From contig NZ_CP012882.1 in the NCBI RefSeq assembly GCF_002224265.1, positions 372,001 to 436,000 of the forward strand: 64,000 nucleotides of DNA, given 5' to 3'. The notes under the pieces were generated by a model, which saw nothing but the letters and a program-made list of their open reading frames with translations, did not search any database and was not told the origin of the DNA. The translations under genes were made by a program, and so were the position numbers. Origin of the DNA: Vibrio vulnificus NBRC 15645 = ATCC 27562. Its GTDB lineage: Bacteria; Pseudomonadota; Gammaproteobacteria; Enterobacterales; Vibrionaceae. Shown piece by piece: positions 36,920 through 46,849 of the stretch. Each line of letters starts with the position of its first letter. Position 1 is the stretch's first letter.

Positions 36920-39700
36920 ATGCACACGCTTCCCACCCTGTATCTTAAAGGGACTTTCAATGGTTGGGGATTAGATACCCCGTTTGTGCCCGCTTCACCG
37001 CAGCAACTTCAAGCTTGCGTTGTCCTTTCTGCTGATCGCCATCAGTTTAAAATTGCCGATAAAGATGGCACGGCGCAATGGACCTTTTCCGCCCACCCAA
37101 CCCAAGCGATTGAACTGAATGAAGCGATCACGCAGCCGTTGATCGCCACTCAAGGCATCGGCAATGATCTTGTTTACATTCCGCAAAAAACCGAACGATT
37201 CACCTTAACCCTCGACTGCTCACAACCGCAGCCCAGCTTGACGATCACCAAAGGGGCGAACAATGCGGAAGTCGAGGTTGAACGAGCGCAGCTGCATAGC
37301 CAGTTGATCCCTACCTGTGGCCCCACACCAAACGCGCCCCATCGTGAACATGCTCTTGCTATCGACACTCTGTTTGACACATTGGCCATTGAAGAAAACC
37401 GCCGTTTCCCGTTTGTATTTGGTGATAATGTCGACGGCTACTATGAAGGTCAAACGCACTGCTTTGTTGGCGCGGGTCGCTATCGACATCATCAAGGTTG
37501 GTATCTCGGCGGTTTTGCGGCCTTTGTCGACGGCCAGCTCCTCAACAAACCAGAAGCCTGCCGTGCTCGCTTACTGCCTTATGGCATTGAACATCACTAC
37601 ACCTGCCACAGTCGCGATCGTTTGAGCGTTCATTCAGGGCAACGGCAAGTGGCACTAAGCGTGCAAAGCGTTGAGCCCACCACTTTAGCCATCGTGCCTG
37701 AGCTCAACATTGCCCTCAACGATTGCCAAATAAAAACCTATGGCCAATGTGTGTTGATTGAGATCAACCCCGAACGAGTGCCCGAAGGCGCGCCAAGATT
37801 CCTTGCTCTGAGTGCCAACCAAGCCGTAGAAGCGCAAGAGGTGACGTTTGAGCAATGCCCTGCATTGGATTATGCCGTTCATCTTGATGGTGGGAACTGC
37901 AAGCTGCGCATCACCACCAGTCAACCGAGCACGTTATTGACCCTTTACCTCTGCTTTGAACACGATAAAGACGCCGCGATACAGCAGGCGCAAAATGCGG
38001 CTTACCAGCATGCTGACTTACAACATCAACATCAGCTCTACCACTTCCTCACGGACAACGATTTCTACTGCGATGACCAAGAATATAACCGCGCTGTGAT
38101 GTGGGCGAGATTGGCCAGTCGAACGTTCGTCAGCCACGAATTTGGTTTAGGCATTTGGGCGGGCTTGCCATGGTTTAAAGATTGTTGGGGGCGCGATACC
38201 TTCATCGCTCTGTCCGGCACGTCATTGATTAACGGCCTGTTTGATGAAGCCAAAGCGATCATCAGTAACTTTGCCTCCATGCAAAAATCCGACCTCGATA
38301 ATGTCAATCATGGTCGTATCCCTAACCGAGTCACCAGCAAAACCAACATCATCTACAACACCACCGATGGCACGCCTTGGATGATTCGTGAAATCATGGA
38401 GTACCTTCACTACAGTGGTGATATGGCCTTTGCACAGCAGATCTACCCCGTGGTGCAGCGCTTTATCCAAGGCGTTGAAAAACACTATCTGGATGAAGAT
38501 GGATTGATGTCGCATCGCGATCCGGATACTTGGATGGACGCCAAAATTAACGGGCAGATCCCGTGGTCACCTCGCGGCCCGAAAGCCAATGACATTCAAG
38601 CGTTGTGGTTTGAGAGCCTACAAATCGCCGAGCAACTGGCGCTTTGGCAAGGTGATGAGGCGTTTGCTCAACACTGCCACCAGCTCGCCACCAAAGCGCA
38701 AGAGAGCTTTGTCGCCAAGTTTTGGCAGCCAGAGAGTCGCTGTTTAGCCGATTGTCTGCGTCATGGTGACGAGGCTGATCTCAGCCAGCGCCCCAATCAG
38801 TTGATGGCATTAACCATCCCGATGAAACGTAACTTGCTTGCTGCCGAGATTGGCCAGCATTTAGTGAAAAACTGCGTTGAACAATTGTTGTTTCCATGGG
38901 GGATCTGCTCTCTGACTCAAAGCCATCAAGATTTTCACCCGTATCACGATAACCGCAGCGAATACCATAAGGACGCCGCCTACCACAACGGCACCATTTG
39001 GGGCTGGAATGCTGGCTTTACCGTGAGCGCATTGTGTCAATTTGGCCAACAAGATTTCGCTTACCAGCTCAGCAAGAATCTCGCTAAGCAAATTTTGACC
39101 CAAGGTCATCGTGGCGCCATGAGTGAAAACCTCGACGCCTTCCAGCAAGACGAAAACGCGTTAGTGATGACAGGCACCTACGCACAAGCGTGGTCCGTTT
39201 CTGAGTTTGCACGTAATGCTCAGCAAGATTATTTGGGCTTTATGCCAAGATTGGCTGAAAAGCGAATGCTCCTGCATCCACAGTTACCCTCACGCTGGCA
39301 CAAGGTGAAGGCGCGCTTGCCTTTTGGCCAACACAACGCTTTGCTGTTCACGGTTACGCGCCCGGGCAACACAGGGCAAAACAACACGCTTATTTACAGT
39401 GTAAAACCAGAACGCGTGGAGCCCGAGGTTCAGCTCACCTTGGTGCTTGAACTGGAAGACACGCAGTTGCACTTAACCTTCCCACTGAATGAAGCGCACT
39501 CGTTTATTGTTCGTGACGGCCAACTCAAACCGCTGGCACCGGAGGTAATGCTCACCGTGGTAGACAAACCCCACTACGCTCTGTTGGAAAATCTCTCCTT
39601 TGCTCAGCCTGATTGGCAAAGAAAGCACCATGCCTTGCAGCAGCAAGATTACTTACGCCAAAAACGCATGGCTGACAATCTTGCCCTTGCTGAGGATTAA
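36920..39700 (+). CDS. Glycogen debranching enzyme (amylo-alpha-1,6-glucosidase type)
   Basis: A 926-residue cytoplasmic protein. The N-terminus (LYLKGTFNGWGLDTPF) is a starch-binding-like module; residues around 115-350 form a beta-rich domain, and the C-terminal half is an (alpha/alpha)6 glucosidase of the glycogen debranching family with GLPWFKDCWGRDTFIALSGT, IPNRVTSKTNIIYNTTDGTP and DPDTWMDAKINGQIPWSPRG. It removes alpha-1,6 branch glucose from glycogen or limit dextrins. It is distinct from the GH13 debrancher GlgX encoded 2.7 kb away. Probably transcribed partly from the malE promoter through an attenuator. Confidence 0.85.
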   Translation: MHTLPTLYLKGTFNGWGLDTPFVPASPQQLQACVVLSADRHQFKIADKDGTAQWTFSAHPTQAIELNEAITQPLIATQGIGNDLVYIPQKTERFTLTLDCSQPQPSLTITKGANNAEVEVERAQLHSQLIPTCGPTPNAPHREHALAIDTLFDTLAIEENRRFPFVFGDNVDGYYEGQTHCFVGAGRYRHHQGWYLGGFAAFVDGQLLNKPEACRARLLPYGIEHHYTCHSRDRLSVHSGQRQVALSVQSVEPTTLAIVPELNIALNDCQIKTYGQCVLIEINPERVPEGAPRFLALSANQAVEAQEVTFEQCPALDYAVHLDGGNCKLRITTSQPSTLLTLYLCFEHDKDAAIQQAQNAAYQHADLQHQHQLYHFLTDNDFYCDDQEYNRAVMWARLASRTFVSHEFGLGIWAGLPWFKDCWGRDTFIALSGTSLINGLFDEAKAIISNFASMQKSDLDNVNHGRIPNRVTSKTNIIYNTTDGTPWMIREIMEYLHYSGDMAFAQQIYPVVQRFIQGVEKHYLDEDGLMSHRDPDTWMDAKINGQIPWSPRGPKANDIQALWFESLQIAEQLALWQGDEAFAQHCHQLATKAQESFVAKFWQPESRCLADCLRHGDEADLSQRPNQLMALTIPMKRNLLAAEIGQHLVKNCVEQLLFPWGICSLTQSHQDFHPYHDNRSEYHKDAAYHNGTIWGWNAGFTVSALCQFGQQDFAYQLSKNLAKQILTQGHRGAMSENLDAFQQDENALVMTGTYAQAWSVSEFARNAQQDYLGFMPRLAEKRMLLHPQLPSRWHKVKARLPFGQHNALLFTVTRPGNTGQNNTLIYSVKPERVEPEVQLTLVLELEDTQLHLTFPLNEAHSFIVRDGQLKPLAPEVMLTVVDKPHYALLENLSFAQPDWQRKHHALQQQDYLRQKRMADNLALAED

Positions 39701-39755
39701 CCCATTCCAGACCATCGATCCAGATCATAGCTCCAGATCATAGGTTGCAAAGCAA

Positions 39756-39787
39756 AAAGGCGCTCCAGATGGAACGCCTTTGTTTTT
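39756..39787. terminator. Bidirectional terminator between the debranching gene and malM
   Basis: AAGGCG-c-TCC pairs with GGA-a-CGCCTT around AGAT, with flanking A- and T-runs. The stretch before it holds an imperfect direct repeat of TCCAGATCATAG. Confidence 0.8.
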
Positions 39788-39815
39788 GATGATGTTTTTA
39801 TCGAATCAAAAATCG

Positions 39816-40667
39816 TTATTTTTTACTGTTCACCGCTTTCACAAACGCTTCTTGTGCACCCGGAATGTTCAGCGCTTTGGCTTCATCCAGTAGGCTCAAA
39901 GCTTTCGGGATGTCTCCCTTCGCGACCGCTTGTTCAATCGCCGATAAATAGAATTTTTGCGATTCTGGCTGCGCTTTGATGGCTTTTTCGACCACTGGGG
40001 CGGGTGCCACGTCAGCGGGTTTCACAGGGTCAATCGCACGGAATGGGCGCAATTTCAGCGTCTCCACTTGCACTTCAACACGGCCGCCCAAGCGATGGGT
40101 ATAAACCGGATCGGTCACCATCGGCATCACTTCACCAAACTCTTTGGCGCGTACCTTCGCAGGATGGTCAACCGTGACCTGTTTGCCCAACTGATCGGCT
40201 GGGGTGTAAATCACAAAGTAAGGGGTTTGTTCTGCATTGGTTGTGAAACGTTCAATGTAACGCGTTCTGGTGAACGCATCCGAAGGCAAAATTTGAAAAT
40301 CCGCCAGCTTGAAGGTTTCTACGACTTTAAACTGGTTGTCGAGCAGCAGCACTTCTGGCGCAAAAACGCTGTCATCGATCATTAAACTCGAGACCGTAAC
40401 GGTCACATCACCACTACGATCGCTAAAACGGAACGCAGCAAAATGGCTATTGCCTTGGCTAAACGTACCCACGGGCGACGCCAGATCAACGTCAAACTTG
40501 ATGTCTTCCTTATCGTTTAATTGCGCGTAAGGAAATTGAGAGAATTCGGTACAGCAAACTTCTGCATTCGTTGGGGGAGCCAACTCGGTTTGCACTTGCG
40601 CATCCGAGGCACAACCGGCAAGCAAGGCACCCAGAACGACAGCTAACAAAGAGTGTTTGTTTTTCAT
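39816..40667 (-). CDS. malM: MalM-family maltose operon protein
   Basis: A 283-residue protein with a type II-like signal peptide (start at MKNKHSLLAVVLGALLAGCA; lipobox LAGC), so probably a lipoprotein here. The middle part (FDVDLASPVGTFSQGNSHFA; VYTHRLGGRVEVQVE) matches MalM, a periplasmic protein of unknown biochemical role co-regulated with lamB. The C-terminal ~50 residues are helical. It follows lamB on the same strand with an attenuator hairpin in between, as in the enteric lamB-malM arrangement. Confidence 0.88.
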   Translation of the reverse strand: MKNKHSLLAVVLGALLAGCASDAQVQTELAPPTNAEVCCTEFSQFPYAQLNDKEDIKFDVDLASPVGTFSQGNSHFAAFRFSDRSGDVTVTVSSLMIDDSVFAPEVLLLDNQFKVVETFKLADFQILPSDAFTRTRYIERFTTNAEQTPYFVIYTPADQLGKQVTVDHPAKVRAKEFGEVMPMVTDPVYTHRLGGRVEVQVETLKLRPFRAIDPVKPADVAPAPVVEKAIKAQPESQKFYLSAIEQAVAKGDIPKALSLLDEAKALNIPGAQEAFVKAVNSKK

Positions 40668-40705
40668 TATATTTCTCACTATGTGGTTGTAGGATACAAA
40701 GTCAA

Positions 40706-40732
40706 AAAGGCAGCCTTCTGGCTGCCTTTAAT
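40706..40732 (-). terminator. Attenuator hairpin between lamB and malM
   Basis: AAAGGCAGCC/GGCTGCCTTT perfect 10-bp stem with a four-base loop and, on the minus strand, T residues after it. It would limit read-through from lamB into malM. Confidence 0.85.
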
Positions 40733-40742
40733 ACTAATCGGT

Positions 40743-42014
40743 TTAGAACCAAATTTCAGTGTGAACACCGAAGACAAATTGGTCTTTACCGTTTTCGATA
40801 CCAATGATTTTAGCACTAGCTTCATCGTCGGCTTTGATGTAGCTGATGTAAGGTTTGATTTGTGGGCGACCGAAGTAGTCAGAGTTTGCAGTAAACGCAG
40901 TTGCTACTTCTAGGTTTAGAATGTTGCTTTCTACGTCATCACCTGTACGGCCCCAGTAACCTTTGTCACCTTCTTCGTGACCGTAAGATGCGGTTGCTTC
41001 TAGACGCACGTTTTCGTTCAGTTTGTATGAAGGACGCGCAGCTACGATGTAGCGAGTCAAACCTTTCGCACCAAACAGTTGGTCAAGAGCTGTCATGTAG
41101 GTTGCTTCTGTACCCAACTGAACTTTATCAGAGATGTTCCAAACACCGTAAGAGGTCAGGAATAGAGATTCAGCGTTGTCATCACCGCCTGACCAGCTAC
41201 CAAAGTTCACACCACGGTTTTGCATTACACCTTTGCCGTAAGCGATCGCCGTTTGAGTCCAACCGTCTAGGCCGTAGTAGCTGGTGTTCAACGTCACAGA
41301 CGCACCGAAGCCATCGTCGTCCTTACCTGGTTTAGATTGGTGGCCAATTTTCAGATCGAAGTCTAGGCTACCGATACCTGCATCTACACCATAGTAGTAC
41401 AGATCAAGTGACGACAAAGTAGTACGAGGATCTGTTTTATGCTTGTCACCAAAAGTATTGATTGGGTCAGCCATGACGTAAGCGATACCCGCAGTGTTAC
41501 CACCCAATTTAGTCTGTAGACCTGCACCGATACCAGAAGATTGCTTCCAGAACTCGCCAGATAGGATACCCGCTGCGCGGTTTAGGTAACGTTGACCACC
41601 CCAAATTGACGTGTCTTCACCTAGAATGCCACCTAGCTCAACAAACGCTTCTTTTACTGCGAAGCCATCTTCATCACGAACAGCTTCATCACCATCTGAA
41701 GAGTATGCATAAGAGTTACCGTTACCGAATTCGGTACGTACTACGTAGTCCGCCCACACACCGTTTTCGTACTCAGAGTGTTTTTTAACAACGAATTCAA
41801 CTTGGTTGGTGCTCTTACCGTGAGTACCTGCTGTTTTGTAATCTGGGCGACCAAATTCTGTGTCTGTTGTCGTGCCGTCTACAACACGTACGTTAGAAGA
41901 CATGTAACCGTGAACTTCCCAACCATCAGTTACCACATCAGTACCCGCAGCAAACGCAGTACCCGCTGCTAAAGTAGAAGCCACTGCGGCAGCGATCAAA
42001 CTTACTTTTTTCAT
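40743..42014 (-). CDS. lamB: LamB maltoporin
   Basis: A 423-residue outer-membrane maltoporin. Start at MKKVSLIAAAVASTLAAGTA because GGAG lies six bases upstream; signal cleavage near AFAAG. The mature barrel shows the LamB pattern: DGWEVHGYMSSNVRVVDG at the start, SIWGGQRYLNRAAG, the aromatic slide residues, and a C-terminal strand ending GVHTEIWF with terminal Phe. It admits maltodextrins through the outer membrane. Its promoter region is shared with divergent glgX and contains two tandem MalT-box-like sites. Confidence 0.95.
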   Translation of the reverse strand: MKKVSLIAAAVASTLAAGTAFAAGTDVVTDGWEVHGYMSSNVRVVDGTTTDTEFGRPDYKTAGTHGKSTNQVEFVVKKHSEYENGVWADYVVRTEFGNGNSYAYSSDGDEAVRDEDGFAVKEAFVELGGILGEDTSIWGGQRYLNRAAGILSGEFWKQSSGIGAGLQTKLGGNTAGIAYVMADPINTFGDKHKTDPRTTLSSLDLYYYGVDAGIGSLDFDLKIGHQSKPGKDDDGFGASVTLNTSYYGLDGWTQTAIAYGKGVMQNRGVNFGSWSGGDDNAESLFLTSYGVWNISDKVQLGTEATYMTALDQLFGAKGLTRYIVAARPSYKLNENVRLEATASYGHEEGDKGYWGRTGDDVESNILNLEVATAFTANSDYFGRPQIKPYISYIKADDEASAKIIGIENGKDQFVFGVHTEIWF

Positions 42015-42447
42015 TCTTAACTCCATTAAGGACTATTCTTATATATCTCTCCATGAAGTCACTCACCAGGCAGTAGAGTTTGTGTTTTCAAGAAGAGAGG
42101 TAAGACGGGACTAGGTCCCCAGTTGTTTCAACAGTGACTATCCTATGAAAGGCGGAGAAGAATGACGTCCTCCACCCCGAAAAAAAACAGGGGGGATGAG
42201 AAGGGATGAGAATTTTTATGGCATGATGTTTTATAGAGCAAGATCACTGATTTAGGGTGGAGTTGGTAACTTTGTTAGTGATTTGCTGGCTACAAAATGA
42301 GGGCTGATTCATATTTTTGCCAAATATGAACGTTAGAAAGAAAGTTTATTACATTTATATTAATCGCTGGGGGGCGCTTGACCTCAGTAGGACAAAGTTT
42401 TTTACTAGTGGTTCCGAAAGATGGAAACTGAACTAAGAAAAATAACT
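42015..42447. promoter_or_regulatory. Divergent lamB/glgX regulatory region
   Basis: About 430 non-coding bases with two tandem MalT-box-like sites near the middle and a GGGGTGGAGGAC-type sequence on the minus strand just beside them. No ORF or terminator was recognised. Confidence 0.7.
42191..42210 (+). promoter_or_regulatory. Two tandem MalT-box-like sites
   Basis: GGGGGATGAG directly followed by AAGGGATGAG: two copies of the GGGATGAG core spaced ten bases apart in the same orientation, as expected for cooperative MalT binding. They could serve lamB, glgX or both. Confidence 0.65.
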
Positions 42448-44433
42448 ATGACAACATCGCTCGCTCGCCCCTATCCATTGGGTGTAACGTTACACGATAA
42501 AGGCTGCAATTTTGCCGTCCATTCTCCGGATTGCGCGTCTATTCGCCTCGCTCTGTTTGATGACAACAACGAATTTAAAACTTTTGAACTCAGTGAAGAA
42601 TACGCCGGCATCCGTTATACCTTTGTAGAGAATGTCCAGCATGGACAAAAGTATGGCTTCATTATCGACACTGACAACGGCCCACTGCTTCTCTCCGATC
42701 CTTATGCTAAAGCCTTGGATGGCCCTCTCCACTACCAAACACCTTACAGTGCAGAGAAAAGCTTCTCCATGCCAAAATGTGTGGTATATCAAGATGATTT
42801 TGATTGGCAGGGTATCGAATCTCCACGCATTCCTCGTGAAGAGATTGTGCTGTTTGAAACACATGTGAAAGGCTTAAGCAAACTGAATCCGGAAGTGGCA
42901 CCTGCGGCACAAGGTCGTTACCTTGGCTTAGTCAGTGATGCCATGTTGGCGTTTTACAAACAACAAAACATCAACACGCTGCAACTGCTGCCCGTCGCAG
43001 CGTGTATGCACGAACCGCACTTGCTCGACATGGGTAAAGTCAACTATTGGGGTTACAACCCATATCTTTTCATGGTGCCAGACCCTCGCTATGCCGACAC
43101 AGACGCCATTTTGGAATTGAAAACAGCGATTCGAGAACTGCACCGCAACGGCATCCAGGTGATTTTAGATGTGGTCTACAACCACACAGCGGAAGGGGGA
43201 GCAGGCCCGACAATCTTTAATCTCAAAGGGCTCGATTCGCGCTGCTACTTCAAGCATGGCAGCCATTTCGCCAATTTCACTGGCTGTGGTAATACCGTCG
43301 ATCTCACCTATCAGCCAGCGCTAAATTTAGTGATGGATACGTTGCGCTATTGGGTCAGCGAATTCAAAGTTGATGGTTTCCGCTTTGATTTAGCGGCAAC
43401 CTTGGGCCGCCAAGGGGATGACTACAGCCGAGATGCGGCCTTTTTCAAAGCCGTCGCGCAAGATCCTGTCCTAAAAGAAACCAAGCTGATTGCCGAACCG
43501 TGGGACATCGGGCCCAACGGCTATCAAGTGGGCAATTTCCCATTTGGGTGGAACGAGTGTAACGACAAGTTGCGCGACATCACCCGCAGCTTCTGGCGTG
43601 GCGATCAAGGCTATCTCAAAGAGTTTGCTACCCGTTTGATGGGGTCACGCGATATCTACAGTGCGGCCAACTGGCCATACAAGCTAACGGTCAACTACAT
43701 CACCTATCATGATGGCTTTACCATGCAAGATTTGGTGTCGTACAAGCACAAACACAACGAAGATAACGGCGAACAGAATCGCGACGGACATGGTGACAAC
43801 CGCTCAGAAAACTACGGGGCCGAAGGGCCAACGGAAAATCTGATGATCATCGCCACTCGTGAGAAACAAAAGCGCAACTTTATGGCCAGTTTGCTGTTTG
43901 CGTTTGGTATCCCACACATTCTCACCGCCGATGTGCTGTCTCATAGCCAAAAAGGCAATAACAACGCCTACTGCCAAGACAACGAAACCAGTTGGTTGAA
44001 CTGGGAGTACTCTGAGCGTAAGCATGATTTTCGTCACTGGCTGGCGCAAATGGTGGAAAATCGCCAACGCTATATGGTGCCGTTTATTCGCGCCTTCAGT
44101 GGCCCAAGCCGCAATCTCAACCGCATCTACTGGCGTCGGGTTGACGGCGTTCATATGGAGCACGATGATTGGAACCGTTTGAGCGCGGTTTCTCTGCACA
44201 TTGGCATTGGTGAAAAAGGCGATGAAATGGTCTATTTAATTAACCAAACCAGTGCGCCAGCACGCTTTACGCTGCCTGATGACAATCAGCAGCAGTGGAC
44301 CTACATCTGCGACACCAATGTACGTAATGTCTCTCCCGAGGTAGCACAAGGAGAAGTGTTACTTTCGCCTGTTTCTATGGCTATCCTGCATTACCAGCCG
44401 CCAGAAAGCGCGCCTTCAACAGCGGCTGTTTAG
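42448..44433 (+). CDS. glgX: GlgX/isoamylase-type glycogen debranching enzyme
   Basis: A 661-residue GH13 enzyme, started at MTTSLARPYPLGVTLHDKG where family members begin; an ATG nine codons upstream is possible. An N-terminal CBM48 (NFAVHSPDCASIRLALFDD) precedes the barrel with VILDVVYNHTAEG, nucleophile in DGFRFDLAATLGR, acid/base in LIAEPWDIG and YITYHDGFTMQDLVSYK. It hydrolyses alpha-1,6 links of phosphorylase-limited dextrins. Position opposite lamB with MalT-type sites suggests induction by maltodextrins rather than membership of a glg biosynthesis operon. Confidence 0.92.
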   Translation: MTTSLARPYPLGVTLHDKGCNFAVHSPDCASIRLALFDDNNEFKTFELSEEYAGIRYTFVENVQHGQKYGFIIDTDNGPLLLSDPYAKALDGPLHYQTPYSAEKSFSMPKCVVYQDDFDWQGIESPRIPREEIVLFETHVKGLSKLNPEVAPAAQGRYLGLVSDAMLAFYKQQNINTLQLLPVAACMHEPHLLDMGKVNYWGYNPYLFMVPDPRYADTDAILELKTAIRELHRNGIQVILDVVYNHTAEGGAGPTIFNLKGLDSRCYFKHGSHFANFTGCGNTVDLTYQPALNLVMDTLRYWVSEFKVDGFRFDLAATLGRQGDDYSRDAAFFKAVAQDPVLKETKLIAEPWDIGPNGYQVGNFPFGWNECNDKLRDITRSFWRGDQGYLKEFATRLMGSRDIYSAANWPYKLTVNYITYHDGFTMQDLVSYKHKHNEDNGEQNRDGHGDNRSENYGAEGPTENLMIIATREKQKRNFMASLLFAFGIPHILTADVLSHSQKGNNNAYCQDNETSWLNWEYSERKHDFRHWLAQMVENRQRYMVPFIRAFSGPSRNLNRIYWRRVDGVHMEHDDWNRLSAVSLHIGIGEKGDEMVYLINQTSAPARFTLPDDNQQQWTYICDTNVRNVSPEVAQGEVLLSPVSMAILHYQPPESAPSTAAV

Positions 44434-44460
44434 CGGTTTACTTTTTCACCCAAACTTCAT

Positions 44461-44488
44461 CAAAAGGCCAGCAATACGCTGGTCTTTT
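44461..44488 (+). terminator. Terminator of glgX
   Basis: AAAAGGCCAGC/GCTGGTCTTTT stem with one G-U pair and a five-base loop. Confidence 0.75.
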
Positions 44489-44587
44489 CATCACTTAGGC
44501 TTTCTTCAGGTAATACGCATTGAAGTGCACATAAGAACTCTCTAATATTGCGAGCCACATAACACTATAAATAACGTCATTGGCAAA

Positions 44588-46396
44588 ATGGAATTACCTA
44601 AAACGCTTATCCGGCTTTTACGTCCTTATCTCATCGCATTAACCTGCACGATGATTTATCTGGCTTATCATCAGTTCAAACAGTCCGAGGAAGCTGTCTA
44701 CCAACAATCTCAGTCACATATTATTACCGCCAGCAGTCTTATCCATGCGCAGATCGAAGCGGTTTACAGTAAATTTTATCTGTTAGAAAAATCGCTACTG
44801 GCCGCTCACCTTGACCCGAGTAACGCAGACAGTCAGACGATTGCACAGCACATTCTTTCTCACTCCAATAACTACTCAAACATCCTGTTTTGGCGCAAAA
44901 ATAGCCCCACTTTGCTAGACATGTCGGGAAAACAACAAGCCATCAATCCTTACAAACTCTACTGGCACCCACTCAAGACAGTGCGCGATAAGTTCGAAAT
45001 TTCCTCTCTCTATCAAAATAACAAGAATCGCTGGGTATTTGCCGTCCGCCATATCAATCCGAATATTGATGGGCAGCTGTGGATTGAGTTTGATCTCCTT
45101 TTTACCACTCAATACCTCAAGGGGCTTAAGATCCTCGACAAAGGCTATGTGTTCGTGGTGGAGAAATCGACAGGCAAACTGGTATTCCATCCCGATCCTC
45201 ATCGAATCGGCACCTTATCCATCAGCTTTAACAGCGGCATTGCTCAACAAATCGCAACCGGACACCCATTTGGGAAATACGAGTATTACTACCGCGACAA
45301 CTTTAAGTTGGCCGTCTTCAATACGGACAACGATCTAGATTGGGTCTTTATCTCCGGCACCGACCGAGCAGACATACTCTCAAGCAGCGACCAATTTAGC
45401 CTCACGGCGGTGGTGATCGCCTCACTACTTGGCCTGGCGATCATCATTAATTATTTAAGCTATCGACTCAGCGATCAGCTAGCGCAATTGGGTCAATGCC
45501 GCTCGTTGCTCGACTTCAAACAACAGCTCAAAATCTTACTCAACCGTTTTTACTTCAACTCCGGGGTTCAGTTTTGCCTCTATGATCCCATCAACCAGAT
45601 GTTTTCCACCTTGGACTATCACGGCAATAAAAAACCTTTGCTACAAAACGATGACTTGGTTGCGCAATTATCGGCAAATGCTCTGAGCTTTCACCACCAG
45701 CACGATGCCGATCCACTGGCAGTCAAACTGCAAATCAACGGCAATCACTATCGTATGGCGCTGTATGACGGAGAGCGTTTAAATGGTGTGATCTACCTGC
45801 GAAAACGCTTTCCAACACAAAAAGCGGTGATCAGCATAGTGCAAAACTATGCTCAAACAACGTTAGCCAATCTGCTGTTGCATGAGCAGTTACGCCATCA
45901 AGACCCGATGACGCAACTGGAAAACAAAGCCAGCTTGGCCAATACCGTCCAGCGAGAGCTCGGTAAAGAAGCCCTCTATTTAGCGATGATCAACATCGAC
46001 AACTTCCAACGCATTAATGACTCTTTTGGCCATCCTGTTGGGGATATGGTGATCCGAAAAACCGCTCAGATGATTCGCGATGCCTTTCCTAAACCCAATG
46101 GGCTGTGTTTAGCTCGTTATGGCAGTGAAGAGTTTGCCGTATTATTTCAATCCAGCGACGCCCATGAAGCGCAAACGCAGCTTAACGAGCTCAAGCACGC
46201 CATCAGTAACACGCGATTGCTTGAAGCGGGATTGCCCGTGGGATACTCGATTAGTGTCGGCTTGACGAAACTTGCACCGAGCTACCACGAGACCATCGAA
46301 AACGCAGAACGTGCTCTGCAACGTGCGAAAAACTTAGGGAAAAACAGAGTGGTGACTCACTTCTCTGAGAGCTCAGCCAAAACCAGTTGCGCATAA
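44588..46396 (+). CDS. Diguanylate cyclase with periplasmic dCache-like sensor
   Basis: A 602-residue inner-membrane protein. Two membrane segments (near residues 15-30 and 270-290) bracket a periplasmic sensor of the Cache type (for example GYVFVVEKSTGKLVFHPDP). A GAF-like region (about 310-430) is followed by a GGDEF domain from about residue 440. The signature is YGSEEF instead of GGDEF/GGEEF; such variants can still be active. It would make cyclic di-GMP in response to an external ligand. Monocistronic, with a large hairpin after it. Confidence 0.85.
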   Translation: MELPKTLIRLLRPYLIALTCTMIYLAYHQFKQSEEAVYQQSQSHIITASSLIHAQIEAVYSKFYLLEKSLLAAHLDPSNADSQTIAQHILSHSNNYSNILFWRKNSPTLLDMSGKQQAINPYKLYWHPLKTVRDKFEISSLYQNNKNRWVFAVRHINPNIDGQLWIEFDLLFTTQYLKGLKILDKGYVFVVEKSTGKLVFHPDPHRIGTLSISFNSGIAQQIATGHPFGKYEYYYRDNFKLAVFNTDNDLDWVFISGTDRADILSSSDQFSLTAVVIASLLGLAIIINYLSYRLSDQLAQLGQCRSLLDFKQQLKILLNRFYFNSGVQFCLYDPINQMFSTLDYHGNKKPLLQNDDLVAQLSANALSFHHQHDADPLAVKLQINGNHYRMALYDGERLNGVIYLRKRFPTQKAVISIVQNYAQTTLANLLLHEQLRHQDPMTQLENKASLANTVQRELGKEALYLAMINIDNFQRINDSFGHPVGDMVIRKTAQMIRDAFPKPNGLCLARYGSEEFAVLFQSSDAHEAQTQLNELKHAISNTRLLEAGLPVGYSISVGLTKLAPSYHETIENAERALQRAKNLGKNRVVTHFSESSAKTSCA

Positions 46397-46849
46397 AACT
46401 AGCTCAACTTTCCACCCAACCAGCCACTACTCTTAGCAAAACGCGCCGAGAGTAGTGGCTCAAAAACAAATTAATACACTGTTATTTAAAGAATAAAACT
46501 CCAATTTACTTTAAAGCTCACTCTTTTTTCATTAGCTCAAAACCCTACCTTTTCTCTTAGATTTTTTACGCATTAAAAGCAAGAAACCATAACTACCAGT
46601 TATATCTAGTTGCAGTCTCTTAGCAGCCTCGCTCGCTCGCCAATGGCTTGAAACACATGGCTAGTAAGGCTTTGTGAACCTGTTCTTTGTCACTCTTTCC
46701 CCTTTCAGTAATTACACAATGAGCAATAAAATTCATATAAAACATGGCTCTTATCACATTAAAAGTAACGTGATATTCCTTCAAACTTCTATTTCTCACC
46801 TAGAATTAAGTGGCGGGAAAGCGACGAAAGAACAACGTAAAGGACAAAA
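46397..46849 (+). promoter_or_regulatory. Gap between two diguanylate cyclase genes
   Basis: Apart from the terminator-like hairpin at its start, this 450-base stretch is AT-rich and holds the promoter of the next gene. No ORF with a ribosome binding site and no clear repeat was found. Confidence 0.4.
46422..46460. terminator. Strong hairpin after the first diguanylate cyclase gene
   Basis: A perfect 12-bp stem AGCCACTACTCT/AGAGTAGTGGCT with a 15-base loop; the tail is A-rich rather than T-rich, so it may be a 3'-end stabiliser as much as a terminator. Confidence 0.65.

Noticed and set aside
39720-39745. Direct repeat TCCAGATCATAG as a mobile element end
   Set aside because: Only two short adjacent copies with no inverted repeats or transposase; probably a local slippage duplication.
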